7,584 nt of DNA from Deltaproteobacteria bacterium. GTDB taxonomy: Bacteria; Desulfobacterota; Binatia; DP-6. The DNA is taken from positions 1 through 7,584 of the forward strand of contig VBLD01000135.1 in assembly GCA_005879205.1 (NCBI GenBank), given 5' to 3'. Positions 1 to 7,504 of the stretch are shown piece after piece (the first letter of the stretch is position 1; every line of letters begins with the position of its first letter). Below the pieces are notes generated by a model, which worked only from the letters and a program-made list of their open reading frames with translations, was not told the origin of the DNA and did no database searches. A program made the translations under genes and the position numbers.

Positions 1-1
1 G

Positions 2-2512
2 TACCGGACGTACCAGTCCTTTCGCGCGCGTCTCGTCGATCTCGTCGACCGCGTCCTCGAGCTCGTCGCCGACGACCCCGGATTCCGCTTCCTGCTCGAC
101 GGGCAGACGGTCGTGCTCGAGGACTACCTGGAGATCCGTCCCGGACGCCGCGCCGACCTCGAGGCGGCGTGCCGCGCGGGGCGTCTCGCGATCGGACCGT
201 GGTACGTCCAGCCCGACTCGCTGCTCCCGTCCGGGGAAGCCCACGTCCGCAACCTGCTCGAGGGACGGCGTGTCGGCGAACCGCTGGGGCCGGTGTCACG
301 CATCGCGTACTGCCCGGACTCCTTCGGCCATCCCGCGCAGTTCCCGCAGCTCTTTCGCGGCTTCGGGCTCGGGCCCTTCATCTACTGGCGGGGAGGAGGC
401 GAGGAGGTCGACCTCCTGCCCGCGGCGTACCGGTGGATGGCCCCGGACGGCAGCGCGGTGCTGGCGTACCATCTCGCCGAGGGCTACTTCGCGGCGTCGG
501 GTCTGCCCCTCGACCCGCAGGTCGCCGCCCGCGGGCTCGCCGAGGTTGCACGATCGCTCGTCCGGCCGGGTGGCGACGGGGCGGTCCTCCTGATGAACGG
601 CTTCGATCACGCCCTGCCCGAGGCGCATGCGGGCGCGGTGGCCGAAGCGCTCGCTCGTGCAACCGGCTGGACGGTGGTGCGCGGGCTCCTCGAGGACTTC
701 GCGGCGCTGCTGCCCGCCGATCCCCCGTCCTTCAGCGGCGAGCTGCTCGGCGCGCGCACGGCGAATCTGCTGCCCGGCGTATGGTCGGCTCGTCTGCCGC
801 TCAAGCTCCGGAACCGCCGGGCCGAAGCACTGCTCGAGGGCTGGGCGGAGCCATGGGCTGCCCTCGGCGCGACCCTCGGGGCAGCCGACGAGCGGCCGGC
901 CCTCGGCGCGGCCTGGCGCGCTCTTCTCCAGAACCAGGCGCACGACTCGATCGGCGGCTGCTCGCAGGATCGCGTGCACCGGCAGATGCACGGGCGATAC
1001 GACGTGGCCGAGGAGCTCGCGAGCGAGACCGCCACCCGGGCGCTCGAGCGCGTCGCCGGTCTCGGCGCGGAGCGCCGTTCGCCCTGGACGGAAGAGTTCG
1101 ACCTCGCGGTGTTCAACCCCTCACCGCATCCGCGCACCGACGTGGTGCGCTTCGTGCCGGTTCCCCGGAGCTGGATCCGGTTCACGGTGGGAGCGCTGCG
1201 CGAGGTCGCCATCCATCCGTGGCTGCGGATCGGCCTCACCGCCGACGGCTACACGGTGGACGGGCGGCCGGCGCGCCTCGCCGTCGACCAGGGGACGGAT
1301 CGGATCCGGCTCCTCGCCGACGTCCCTGCGCGCACCATCGAGTTCGTGGCCGCCGACGTGCCGGCCTTCGGCTGGAAGCGGTTCCGGCTTGCGCCGTCGG
1401 GCCGGCATCTCGACCAGGAGGACGCGGGCCGCGACATCTCGTGCGCGGCGATCGCCGTCTCGGTCGCCGAGGACGGCACGCTCGCCGCTCGCCTGGGTGA
1501 GCGGACGTACGCGGGTCTTGCCGGCCTCGAGGACGTCGGCGACCGTGGCGACACCTACGACTTCGATCCGGTCCGCACGGGCGAGGTGACGCTCGCCGAG
1601 GTGGGCGTCCGCCGCCGGATCGACGCTACCGGCATCCGACACCTCTTCGTGCGCCGCGTGCTCGCCGTCCCGGCGAGTCTCACCACCGACCGACGGCGGC
1701 GAAGCGACGAGCAGGTACCGCTGACGGTGGAGACCGCCGTGCGGCTCGTGCCCGGTACGGCGCGTGTCGACCTCGGCGTGCGCGTGACCAACGTCGCGCG
1801 CGATCACCGCCTCCGGCTGCTGTTCCCGACGGGTGCGCCGGCCAAGTCGTTTCTCGCCTCCACCACCTTCGACGTCGCGTGCCGGGAGACCGAGCGGCGG
1901 GATGCGAGCGGCTGGGTGCATCCGGCGCCGTCGACGTTTCCCCACCAGGGATTCGTGTTCGCCAACGGCCTGACCGTCGCCGCGCCCGGGCTTCCGGAGG
2001 CGGAGGTCACCGCCGACGGCGTCATCGCCGTGACCCTGGTGCGCGCGGTCGGCTGGCTCGCACGGATGGACCTGAAGAGCCGGCCCCGACCCGCAGGGCC
2101 GCTGATGCCGGCGCCCGGGGCGCAGTGTCTCGAGACGATCGAAGCCTCCCTGTCCTTCTTCTCGGGGCTCGACCCGCGCGTCGCGCGCGACGCCGAGCTC
2201 GGGCTGCGCGCGGTGGTGGCGGGCGAGGCCCCGCTGCTCGGGCCCGATCAGGCGCTGCTCGAGGTGTCGCCACGGGACATCCTGGTGACCGCGCTCAAGC
2301 CGGGCGCCGGCGGGCCCGGGATGGTCCTCCGCCTCCTGAATCCGACCGACGCTCCCATCACGGCGCGGGTGGCGCTCGGCTTCCCCGCGTCGGAGGCGGT
2401 GCCGGTGCGCCTCGACGAGACTCCGGAGGCGGCGGCGCTACCGCTCGACGGTGGCCGGGTCGAGCTCACGGTGCCGGCGCACACGCTCCGGTCGCTCTGG
2501 CTGCGCGGCTGA
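2..2512 (+). CDS. GH38 alpha-mannosidase-type glycoside hydrolase, 5' end cut by window
   Basis: This is a zinc-dependent retaining glycoside hydrolase of family 38, which removes alpha-mannose residues from glycans or mannosyl solutes. The frame is open from base 2, giving 836 visible residues. A GTG at 113 is internal, because the 37 codons before it already read as GH38 sequence (YRTYQSF..., FRFLLDGQ). Only about 15-30 N-terminal residues are missing, including the expected H-x-D zinc motif. Visible landmarks, counting the codon at base 2 as residue 1, are: PDSFGH with the predicted nucleophile Asp106; NGFDH at about 200-203; and the mid-domain zinc-ligand motif HDSIGGCS beginning at His314. 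A long C-terminal beta-sandwich region runs from about residue 330. No frameshift or stop is seen. The full length would fit bacterial GH38 enzymes of about 850-880 residues, such as mannosylglycerate hydrolase MngB, but the substrate cannot be assigned. The family is firm; the exact function is open. Confidence 0.93.
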   Translation, partial: YRTYQSFRARLVDLVDRVLELVADDPGFRFLLDGQTVVLEDYLEIRPGRRADLEAACRAGRLAIGPWYVQPDSLLPSGEAHVRNLLEGRRVGEPLGPVSRIAYCPDSFGHPAQFPQLFRGFGLGPFIYWRGGGEEVDLLPAAYRWMAPDGSAVLAYHLAEGYFAASGLPLDPQVAARGLAEVARSLVRPGGDGAVLLMNGFDHALPEAHAGAVAEALARATGWTVVRGLLEDFAALLPADPPSFSGELLGARTANLLPGVWSARLPLKLRNRRAEALLEGWAEPWAALGATLGAADERPALGAAWRALLQNQAHDSIGGCSQDRVHRQMHGRYDVAEELASETATRALERVAGLGAERRSPWTEEFDLAVFNPSPHPRTDVVRFVPVPRSWIRFTVGALREVAIHPWLRIGLTADGYTVDGRPARLAVDQGTDRIRLLADVPARTIEFVAADVPAFGWKRFRLAPSGRHLDQEDAGRDISCAAIAVSVAEDGTLAARLGERTYAGLAGLEDVGDRGDTYDFDPVRTGEVTLAEVGVRRRIDATGIRHLFVRRVLAVPASLTTDRRRRSDEQVPLTVETAVRLVPGTARVDLGVRVTNVARDHRLRLLFPTGAPAKSFLASTTFDVACRETERRDASGWVHPAPSTFPHQGFVFANGLTVAAPGLPEAEVTADGVIAVTLVRAVGWLARMDLKSRPRPAGPLMPAPGAQCLETIEASLSFFSGLDPRVARDAELGLRAVVAGEAPLLGPDQALLEVSPRDILVTALKPGAGGPGMVLRLLNPTDAPITARVALGFPASEAVPVRLDETPEAAALPLDGGRVELTVPAHTLRSLWLRG

Positions 2513-2689
2513 GAGCTCGGCGCGGCCTCGACGGCCCCATCCGTGGCGCTCGCGCGCAATCGCGCGCCGGTGCAAGATTCCGCGTGCGATGGGGACACCC
2601 CGCAGCCGGCATGTCTCTCGCATGGCAGCCCGGCAAATCCACCCCCGAGGACTGCCCGACGTGAGCCCCGCCAGGACCGCCACCCTACG
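2513..2689. other. Intergenic spacer with small GC hairpins
   Basis: This 177-bp gap separates the glycosidase from the phosphohydrolase. It contains a perfect 6-bp GCGCGC hairpin with an AATC loop (2552-2567) and a GGGG-ACA-CCCC hairpin (2591-2601). Neither is followed by a T run, so neither is a convincing intrinsic terminator. I find no believable -35/-10 pair. The spacer may hold the promoter for the following operon, but nothing in it proves this. An in-frame GTG at 2543 could extend the next gene into the spacer, but the translated segment does not look like protein of that family. Confidence 0.4.
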
Positions 2690-4351
2690 ATGAAATACCG
2701 GACGCTCGTCTTCGGCGTCGACGGGGCGACCTTCGAGGTGATCGACCCCCTGGTCGCGGCGGGCAAGATGCCGGCGCTCGGTGGCCTCATGGCGCGCGGC
2801 GTGCGGGCGGGGCTCCGCTCGACGTGCCCGCCCGTGTCGGCGCCTGCCTGGACCACCTTCCTGACCGGCAAGCAACCCGGCAAGCACGGCGTCTTCTCCT
2901 TCCAGAACTTCGATCCGCGCCACTACTCCGGCTTCAGCGAGACCCTGGTCAACTCCGGCTGTTTCCGCGGCCGCACGCTGCTCGACCATGCGGCCGGGAC
3001 CGCGGGCGTCCGCACGCTCTCGTATCGCATCCCGATGACGTACCCGGCGTGGGACATTCCGAACGGCGTCGTGGTCTCCGGGTTCCCGCTTCCGGACCGA
3101 CGCCGGACCTACGTTTGTCCGGCCGAGGCGGAGGCGGAGCTCGGCCCGGCGAGCCCGCTCTCGTACGACGAGACGGCGGCGGCGATGAAAGCGCTCGACG
3201 TGGCGGCGCTCGACGCCTCCAACCGGGTGGAGCTCGAGGGACTCGAGCGGGCCGTCGGACGTTACGTCGCGCGCGGCTTCGAGCTGGTGATCGGCTTCAC
3301 CGGCATCCCCGACACGCTTCATCACGGCTTCTGGGCCTATCACGATCCATCCTCGCCGCTGCACGATCCCACGGCGCCGGCGTCGCTGCGCACGATCATC
3401 GAGCGCGCGTACGTCGACATCGACGCGGCGATCGGTCGGCTCACGTCGGGCCTCGACGACGACACGGCGGTGATCGTGATCTCCGATCACGGGGGCGGCC
3501 CGGCGCCCTACCGCCACGTGAACCTGAACGCCTTCCTAGCCGCCCGCGGATACCTCGAGCAGGCGGGAGCGGGGCGGGCGCGGGTCGCGACCACGGTGGG
3601 GCGCGTCCTCGAGCGGGGGCGACTCGCGTTGCCCGGGCGCCTCTGGCTGAAGCGCCGCCTGCCGGAGCGTCTCGGACGTTCGCTGCGCTCGCTGCGCAAG
3701 GCGACCGGTGCCATCGCCTGGGAACGGACGCGCGCCTATGCGATCCCCATCCACTATCCGGTGAGCGGCGTCTGGGTGAACCTGGCCGGCCGCCAGCCGA
3801 GAGGCGTGGTCGCGCCCGGCGAGGACTACGAGCAGCTCCGGCGCGCACTCGCCCGGGAGCTCGCCGAGCTCCGCGATCCGGACACCGGTGCGCCGCTGGT
3901 CGCCCGGGTTGCGTTGCGCGAGGAGGTCTACGCCGGGCCGCACCTCGCGAACGCGCCCGACCTGATCGTCGAGACGGTCGCGGGCTACCACGGAGGAACG
4001 GACCTCGACCGGCTGGTGAGCCCGGTGTCGCGGGCCGTCCTCAGCCGGAACAACGGCTCGCATACCTTCGAGGGCATCCTCGTGGCCGCGGGGGGGCCGT
4101 TCCGGAAGGGCGTCGTGCTCGACCCGCCGAGTCTCGCCGACGTGCTGCCGACCGCGCTTCACCTGCTCGGCGTGCCGCTGCCCGACGACCTCGACGGGCG
4201 CGTGGTCGAGGAGGCGCTCGAGCCGGACTATGTCGCGGAGCACCCCGTGGGCCTCACGGCGGCGCGACTCGGCGAGGCCGGGGTGACGCCCGCCGAGGAC
4301 GACGAGGCGGAGATGCGGCGTTTCCTGCAGGGCCTCGGGTACGTCGAATGA
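2690..4351 (+). CDS. Alkaline-phosphatase-superfamily phosphohydrolase (type I phosphodiesterase / nucleotide pyrophosphatase-like)
   Basis: This 553-residue protein resembles the alkaline phosphatase superfamily group of nucleotide pyrophosphatases and phosphodiesterases, which hydrolyse phosphate mono- or diesters with two bound metal ions. The metal-site motifs appear in the expected order: DGAT with Asp11; the nucleophile region VSAPAWTTFLTG at about 49-60, where Ser50 sits where NPP enzymes carry the nucleophile (usually Thr); DTLHH with Asp208 and His212; SDHGGG with Asp266-His267; and GSHTFEG with His458. The C-terminal LGY ending is common in this group. The ATG at 2690 is chosen because MKYRTLVFGVDGAT starts right at the first beta strand, as in relatives. 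The only Shine-Dalgarno candidate is a weak AGGA at 2673-2676. No signal peptide or membrane segment is seen, so a cytoplasmic protein is likely. The stop overlaps the next start (ATGA), implying cotranscription and coupled translation. The substrate is unknown; a role in modifying a glycan or an activated intermediate is inference from the neighbours. Confidence 0.92.
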   Translation: MKYRTLVFGVDGATFEVIDPLVAAGKMPALGGLMARGVRAGLRSTCPPVSAPAWTTFLTGKQPGKHGVFSFQNFDPRHYSGFSETLVNSGCFRGRTLLDHAAGTAGVRTLSYRIPMTYPAWDIPNGVVVSGFPLPDRRRTYVCPAEAEAELGPASPLSYDETAAAMKALDVAALDASNRVELEGLERAVGRYVARGFELVIGFTGIPDTLHHGFWAYHDPSSPLHDPTAPASLRTIIERAYVDIDAAIGRLTSGLDDDTAVIVISDHGGGPAPYRHVNLNAFLAARGYLEQAGAGRARVATTVGRVLERGRLALPGRLWLKRRLPERLGRSLRSLRKATGAIAWERTRAYAIPIHYPVSGVWVNLAGRQPRGVVAPGEDYEQLRRALARELAELRDPDTGAPLVARVALREEVYAGPHLANAPDLIVETVAGYHGGTDLDRLVSPVSRAVLSRNNGSHTFEGILVAAGGPFRKGVVLDPPSLADVLPTALHLLGVPLPDDLDGRVVEEALEPDYVAEHPVGLTAARLGEAGVTPAEDDEAEMRRFLQGLGYVE

Positions 4352-6207
4352 AGGTCTCCGATTTCATCGCGTTCTTCCCGTCGGACGAAGGGGCACCGTC
4401 GCCGCCCGCGTTCGCCGCGCTGCCGCGCGTGTTTGCCGACGGTCTGCACGCCCACGCGGTCCGGGCCGAGCAGCTGGGCGGTGCGACGCTCTTCCGGACC
4501 GTCCCGCCGGACGGCCGTGTCTTCCGCTTCTTCGCCCGGGACGGCAGCTGGGTGGTCGTCAAGGGGATCATGGTCGACGTGCGCGCGCGCCGGCCGCAGG
4601 TCGACCTCGGGGGTCTGCTCGACGAGCTCATGGAGGAGGCCGAACCCGACCTGAACCGCTACGAGGGCACCTTCGCCGCGGCGGCCTGGGATGCGCGCGC
4701 GCGGCGGGGATGGGCGTTCAACGATCAGGTCTCCCTCCTGAACCTCTACTACGGAGAATTCGACGCCGGCATGTACGTGGCCTCCACCGCCTTGCCGCTG
4801 GCGGTGGCGCTCGGCCTGGCGCCATCGGCCACGGGGCTCCAGGAATTTCTCGCCCGCGGCTGCATCCTCGCGCCGGCGAGCGCCTTCGAGGGCATCTCCC
4901 GACTCGACGTCGGCGAGCACGTCCGGTACGAAGCGGGCCGCGGCCGCATCCGCCAGCACTGGCGTCCGTACAAGGAGCCGGCGCCCCATCGCTCCCTGGA
5001 CGAGGCGGCCGCGGCCATCGCCTCGGTGATCGTCGACCGCGTGCGCCGCTTCGACGCCGTCAGCGGTCCCATGGTCTTCGACCTGACCGGCGGCTACGAC
5101 TCCCGGCTGCTCGCGTCCGGCGCGCACTTCGCCGGCGTGAATCCCACCGTCACGGTGAACGGCCCGCCCGACCTCCACGACGTCGTGGTGTCGAAGCAGG
5201 TCGCCGCGGCGGCGGGGTGGCCGATGATGTACTTCGACACCACCAGGCTCGGCGACCGCGAGATCGACGCCGAGATGCGGCGCGAGTTCTGCTATCGCAC
5301 GAACGCCGAGATCGTCTTCAGCGACATCTACAACCAGCAGTTCTCCCGGCCGATGCTCGCCGAGCGGTTCAACCTGCACGCCGGCGGCGTCGGCGGCGAG
5401 TTCGTCCGCTACTACCCGTGGTCCCAGGAGTTCTTCGGCATCGGGCGGCGGCGGAAGGCGAACGTCGAGAACGTGCTCCGCTACCGCTTCCTGCAGGGCG
5501 GCTTTCCGCCGGCCGACCTGTTCGAGCGGAGCTGGTTCCCGGCGCTCCGCACCCGGCTGGCCTCGCAGATCGACGCGATCTGCTCGTCGGCCCCCGGCAC
5601 GCTCACCAATCAGCAGCTCGACGCGGTGCACGTCTGGAAGTTCTCCGCGGGCACCTCGCTCTACATGTCGGCGCTGTTCAACTGGTTCCCCACGTGCCTG
5701 CCGCTCCTGACCGCGGGCTTCGTCGAGTCGGGGATCGAGACCCCGTGGCGTCTCAGATTGTCGACGGCGCTCGATCGTCGCCTCATCCGGATGCTCGCCC
5801 CGCGGGCCTCCGACGTCGTCACCATCTACGGCGGGCCCGCGAGCCCGGTGCGACTCGCGACCGTGCCGCTGCATCTCCGGCAGACGGTCAGGCAATGCGG
5901 ACACCTCGCGGCGAAGCTCGACACGGTGCTCGGCTCCGGACGCCTGTTCGGTCGGTGGTTCGTCCCCAGCCGTGCCCCGGCGCGCAACCACCACATCCTG
6001 ACCCGCGAGCTCCGCGACTTCCTGACGCCGGAGAAGATGCGCAGCAGGGGGTTGTACGCCATGCCCGGCCTCAGACGCGTGCTGGCCGGCTCGGACGACG
6101 CGTGGGCGGCACGCCGCGGGCTGATCCTCCGGATCGCCACCATCGAGCAGCTCTGTCGTGAGCTCCGGTTCGAGCCGGGACCCGACCATCTCACGGCGGG
6201 TTCCTGA
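4348..6207 (+). CDS. Asparagine-synthase-like ATP-dependent amide-forming enzyme lacking the glutaminase cysteine
   Basis: This 619-residue protein has the two-domain layout of asparagine synthetase B. Residues 1 to about 205 form a class-II glutamine amidotransferase-like fold, recognisable from RYEGTFAAAAWD (from 104) and the following NDQ..LLNLYYG segment. From about 220 comes the ATP-pyrophosphatase domain, with the PP-loop LTGGYDSRLLA starting at Leu246 (compare SGGxDS in AsnB). A later GGVGGE (346-351) sits where AsnB carries its conserved G-x-G-x-D-E stretch. The protein starts MKVSDF, so the N-terminal Cys needed to release ammonia from glutamine is absent and no Met-Cys start exists nearby. 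It probably adenylates a carboxylate and uses free ammonia or another amine, as cysteine-less relatives such as beta-lactam synthetase do. The start is fixed by the 4-bp ATGA overlap with the phosphohydrolase. It is not expected to make asparagine for primary metabolism; the substrate is unknown. Confidence 0.88.
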   Translation: MKVSDFIAFFPSDEGAPSPPAFAALPRVFADGLHAHAVRAEQLGGATLFRTVPPDGRVFRFFARDGSWVVVKGIMVDVRARRPQVDLGGLLDELMEEAEPDLNRYEGTFAAAAWDARARRGWAFNDQVSLLNLYYGEFDAGMYVASTALPLAVALGLAPSATGLQEFLARGCILAPASAFEGISRLDVGEHVRYEAGRGRIRQHWRPYKEPAPHRSLDEAAAAIASVIVDRVRRFDAVSGPMVFDLTGGYDSRLLASGAHFAGVNPTVTVNGPPDLHDVVVSKQVAAAAGWPMMYFDTTRLGDREIDAEMRREFCYRTNAEIVFSDIYNQQFSRPMLAERFNLHAGGVGGEFVRYYPWSQEFFGIGRRRKANVENVLRYRFLQGGFPPADLFERSWFPALRTRLASQIDAICSSAPGTLTNQQLDAVHVWKFSAGTSLYMSALFNWFPTCLPLLTAGFVESGIETPWRLRLSTALDRRLIRMLAPRASDVVTIYGGPASPVRLATVPLHLRQTVRQCGHLAAKLDTVLGSGRLFGRWFVPSRAPARNHHILTRELRDFLTPEKMRSRGLYAMPGLRRVLAGSDDAWAARRGLILRIATIEQLCRELRFEPGPDHLTAGS

Positions 6208-6666
6208 CGCCGGCCTCGCCACGTCCCCTCGCGCTGATCACCGGCGCGGGCAGCGGCATCGGCCGCTGCTTCGCGGAAGCCCTCGCCGCTGCGGGGAACG
6301 ACCTCGTCCTGCTCGACGTCGACGCCCGCGGGCTCGCGCAGACGGCCGCCTCCCTCGGCGCGGGGATCGCGACGGCGGTGGCCGACGTCGCCGACCGGCC
6401 CGCGATAGCGGGCGGTCGAGCAGCACGTCGCGCCGCGAGGGCGCCTCGATCTCCTCGTCAACTGCCGGCCCGGCACGCCGCCCATCCTGCAGCGGGGCCG
6501 GCGTATCCCGCCGGCCGTCGTGGTCCGCAAGGTGCTGCGCGCCGTCGAGCGGCGCCGGCGCCGCGTGTACGTGCCGGCCATCGTTCGCCTGATCGCCGCG
6601 CTCGAAGGGCTCGCGCCGTCGTTGCTCGACTGGTACGGCGCGCGCTTCGGCATCGCGCGGCGCTGA
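6207..6666 (+). pseudogene. Decayed short-chain dehydrogenase/reductase (SDR): lost start, frameshift, core deleted
   Basis: The first part (6207-6410) encodes a classical SDR N-terminus: TGAGSGIG (6240-6263) for NAD(P) binding, LLDVD ending beta strand 2, and DVAD at 6384-6395. After a GGG run (6410-6412) the SDR reading continues one base over as AVEQHVAPRGRLDLLVNC, up to the TGA at 6664-6666. Removing one G restores a smooth AIAAVEQHVA. After VNC (6460-6465) the sequence jumps to RPGTPPILQRG, which resembles the post-catalytic PG...TPI region, then to a basic C-terminal tail ending SLLDWYGARFGIARR. The catalytic Ser, YxxxK and about 100 residues between are missing. Only about 150 residues remain, against 250-280 for an intact SDR. 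No ATG, GTG or TTG fits the N-terminus; an ACG at 6207 overlaps the preceding stop (TGACG), as if an ancestral TGATG had mutated. The product would be inactive. The single-G shift alone could be a sequencing error, but the deletion could not. Confidence 0.78.
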
Positions 6667-6876
6667 CGCCGCAGACGCTGCGAGAGTGTGCCGCCGCCGG
6701 CGCGGCGTGTGCCGCCGGCGTCACAGCGGACCATCGGCTGCCTGGGTGACCCCCATGCTGCGACCGGCCAGGCGCCGCGGGCTTCGCTGCCGCATCCGTC
6801 AGCCCCGGTCGCGCGGCCGGTCGTTTCCCAGTCAAACTCCGTTCGCGGCACGCATCTTGGACTTCGCCCCCCCGCC
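6667..6876. other. Intergenic region between the SDR remnant and the 3D-domain gene
   Basis: This 210-bp stretch shows no recognisable protein in any frame. It contains a GTGTGCCGCCG direct repeat and a small GCGGC-GTGT-GCCGC hairpin (6702-6715) without a T run. Its downstream part, from about 6830, should carry the promoter and leader of the 3D-domain gene, but I cannot point to convincing -35/-10 boxes. It ends in a run of seven C residues about 10 bases before the ATG. Confidence 0.35.
6686..6717. repeat. Short direct repeat GTGTGCCGCCG, two copies
   Basis: Two exact 11-bp copies lie at 6686-6696 and 6707-6717, a 21-bp period, directly after the SDR remnant. The interval between them is also GC-rich. 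This could be a small local duplication in decaying DNA, or chance in a high-GC sequence. No function is suggested. Confidence 0.5.
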
Positions 6877-7488
6877 ATGAACACCGACTGGAACAACGTG
6901 GTTGTCATCGACTCGCGCACGCTCGAGACATTGGGCCAGGACTGCCGGAAGCTGCGTCGCAGCACGCGCCTGCTCAAGGGGACGCTGTACGTGACGCTCG
7001 CCAGCGCCGTCGTGTGCGGCGCGAAGCTCGAGGCGTCGTCGCGGCGGCTCGGTGAGACCGAGCAGGGGCTCCGGGAGTGCCGCAAGTCCGTCACCCGCTC
7101 GAGCGGAGTGCTCTCCGCGCTCGCGCGCAGCCAGGAGAAGATCCTCCTGGCGACCGAGCAGGCCCCCTCGGTGGGGACCAAGTCCTGGGGGCGCCGCTTC
7201 ACGGTGACGAAGTACACGCCGCGGAGCGCGGACTACGGGAAGTTCAACGACGGACTCACGGCCACCCTCACCAAGGCCGACCCGAAGAACCGCATCGTCG
7301 CCGTCGACCCACAGCTGATCCCGTACGGCTCGTGGGTGTGGGTCGAGGACCTCGGCTGGTTCCGCGCCGAGGACTGCGGAGCGGCGATCAAGGGCTTCCG
7401 CCTGGACCTCCTGGCCGCCACCGAGCAGGAGGCGATGGGCTTCGGCAAGCAGCAGCGGTTCGTGATCGTCGTGCCGGCCGAAGCGTAG
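6877..7488 (+). CDS. Membrane-anchored 3D (Asp-Asp-Asp) domain protein, putative cell-wall-acting
   Basis: This 203-residue protein ends in a 3D domain, a double-psi beta-barrel fold shared with MltA-type lytic transglycosylases and named for three conserved aspartates. All three are visible: VAVDP (Asp144), AEDCG (Asp166) and RLDL (Asp177), with the usual surrounding elements KYTP, NDGLTAT, IPYGSWVWVE, AIKGF and a closing GFG. Residues 33-49 form a short, moderately hydrophobic probable membrane segment preceded by basic residues (RKLRRSTRLLK), so the C-terminus should face the periplasm. A charged, helical, possibly coiled-coil linker spans about 50-95. The likely role is peptidoglycan binding or cleavage, inferred from the fold. 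The ATG at 6877 is preferred over an upstream in-frame GTG at 6688, whose extension is low-complexity and covers only non-coding-looking DNA. No Shine-Dalgarno sequence precedes the ATG; a C-rich stretch is there instead. It appears to be a separate transcription unit. Confidence 0.88.
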   Translation: MNTDWNNVVVIDSRTLETLGQDCRKLRRSTRLLKGTLYVTLASAVVCGAKLEASSRRLGETEQGLRECRKSVTRSSGVLSALARSQEKILLATEQAPSVGTKSWGRRFTVTKYTPRSADYGKFNDGLTATLTKADPKNRIVAVDPQLIPYGSWVWVEDLGWFRAEDCGAAIKGFRLDLLAATEQEAMGFGKQQRFVIVVPAEA

Positions 7489-7504
7489 CGCGCGGTTGCA
7501 GCGT

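Noticed and set aside
2630..2650. Sigma-54-like TGGCA...GCAAAT promoter
   Set aside because: The gap between the GG and GC elements is 7 bases, not the required 10.
2438..3517. 359-residue open frame on the - strand over the gene 1 to gene 2 junction
   Set aside because: It is antisense to conserved mannosidase and phosphohydrolase sequence, and its composition is strongly Arg-biased. It is a shadow frame.
2824..4347. Upstream extension of the asparagine-synthase-like frame
   Set aside because: The extension lies in a second frame of the phosphohydrolase gene and is Arg-rich without motifs. The real start is the ATG at 4348.
4228..6222. 664-residue open frame on the - strand
   Set aside because: It lies antisense to the asparagine-synthase-like gene, which has clear motifs. 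The antisense product is Arg/Glu/Ala-rich with no recognisable domain, which is usual for shadow frames in very high-GC DNA.
6378..6749. Independent 123-residue gene starting at GTG 6378
   Set aside because: Its first residues are the DVAD segment in the middle of the SDR Rossmann fold. The rest is the wrong frame of the SDR remnant and then non-coding DNA.
5826..7217. 463-residue open frame on the - strand spanning the SDR remnant and part of the 3D-domain gene
   Set aside because: It crosses three unrelated + strand features, is rich in Arg, Ser and Ala, and shows no motif. It is explained by a scarcity of stop codons at high GC.
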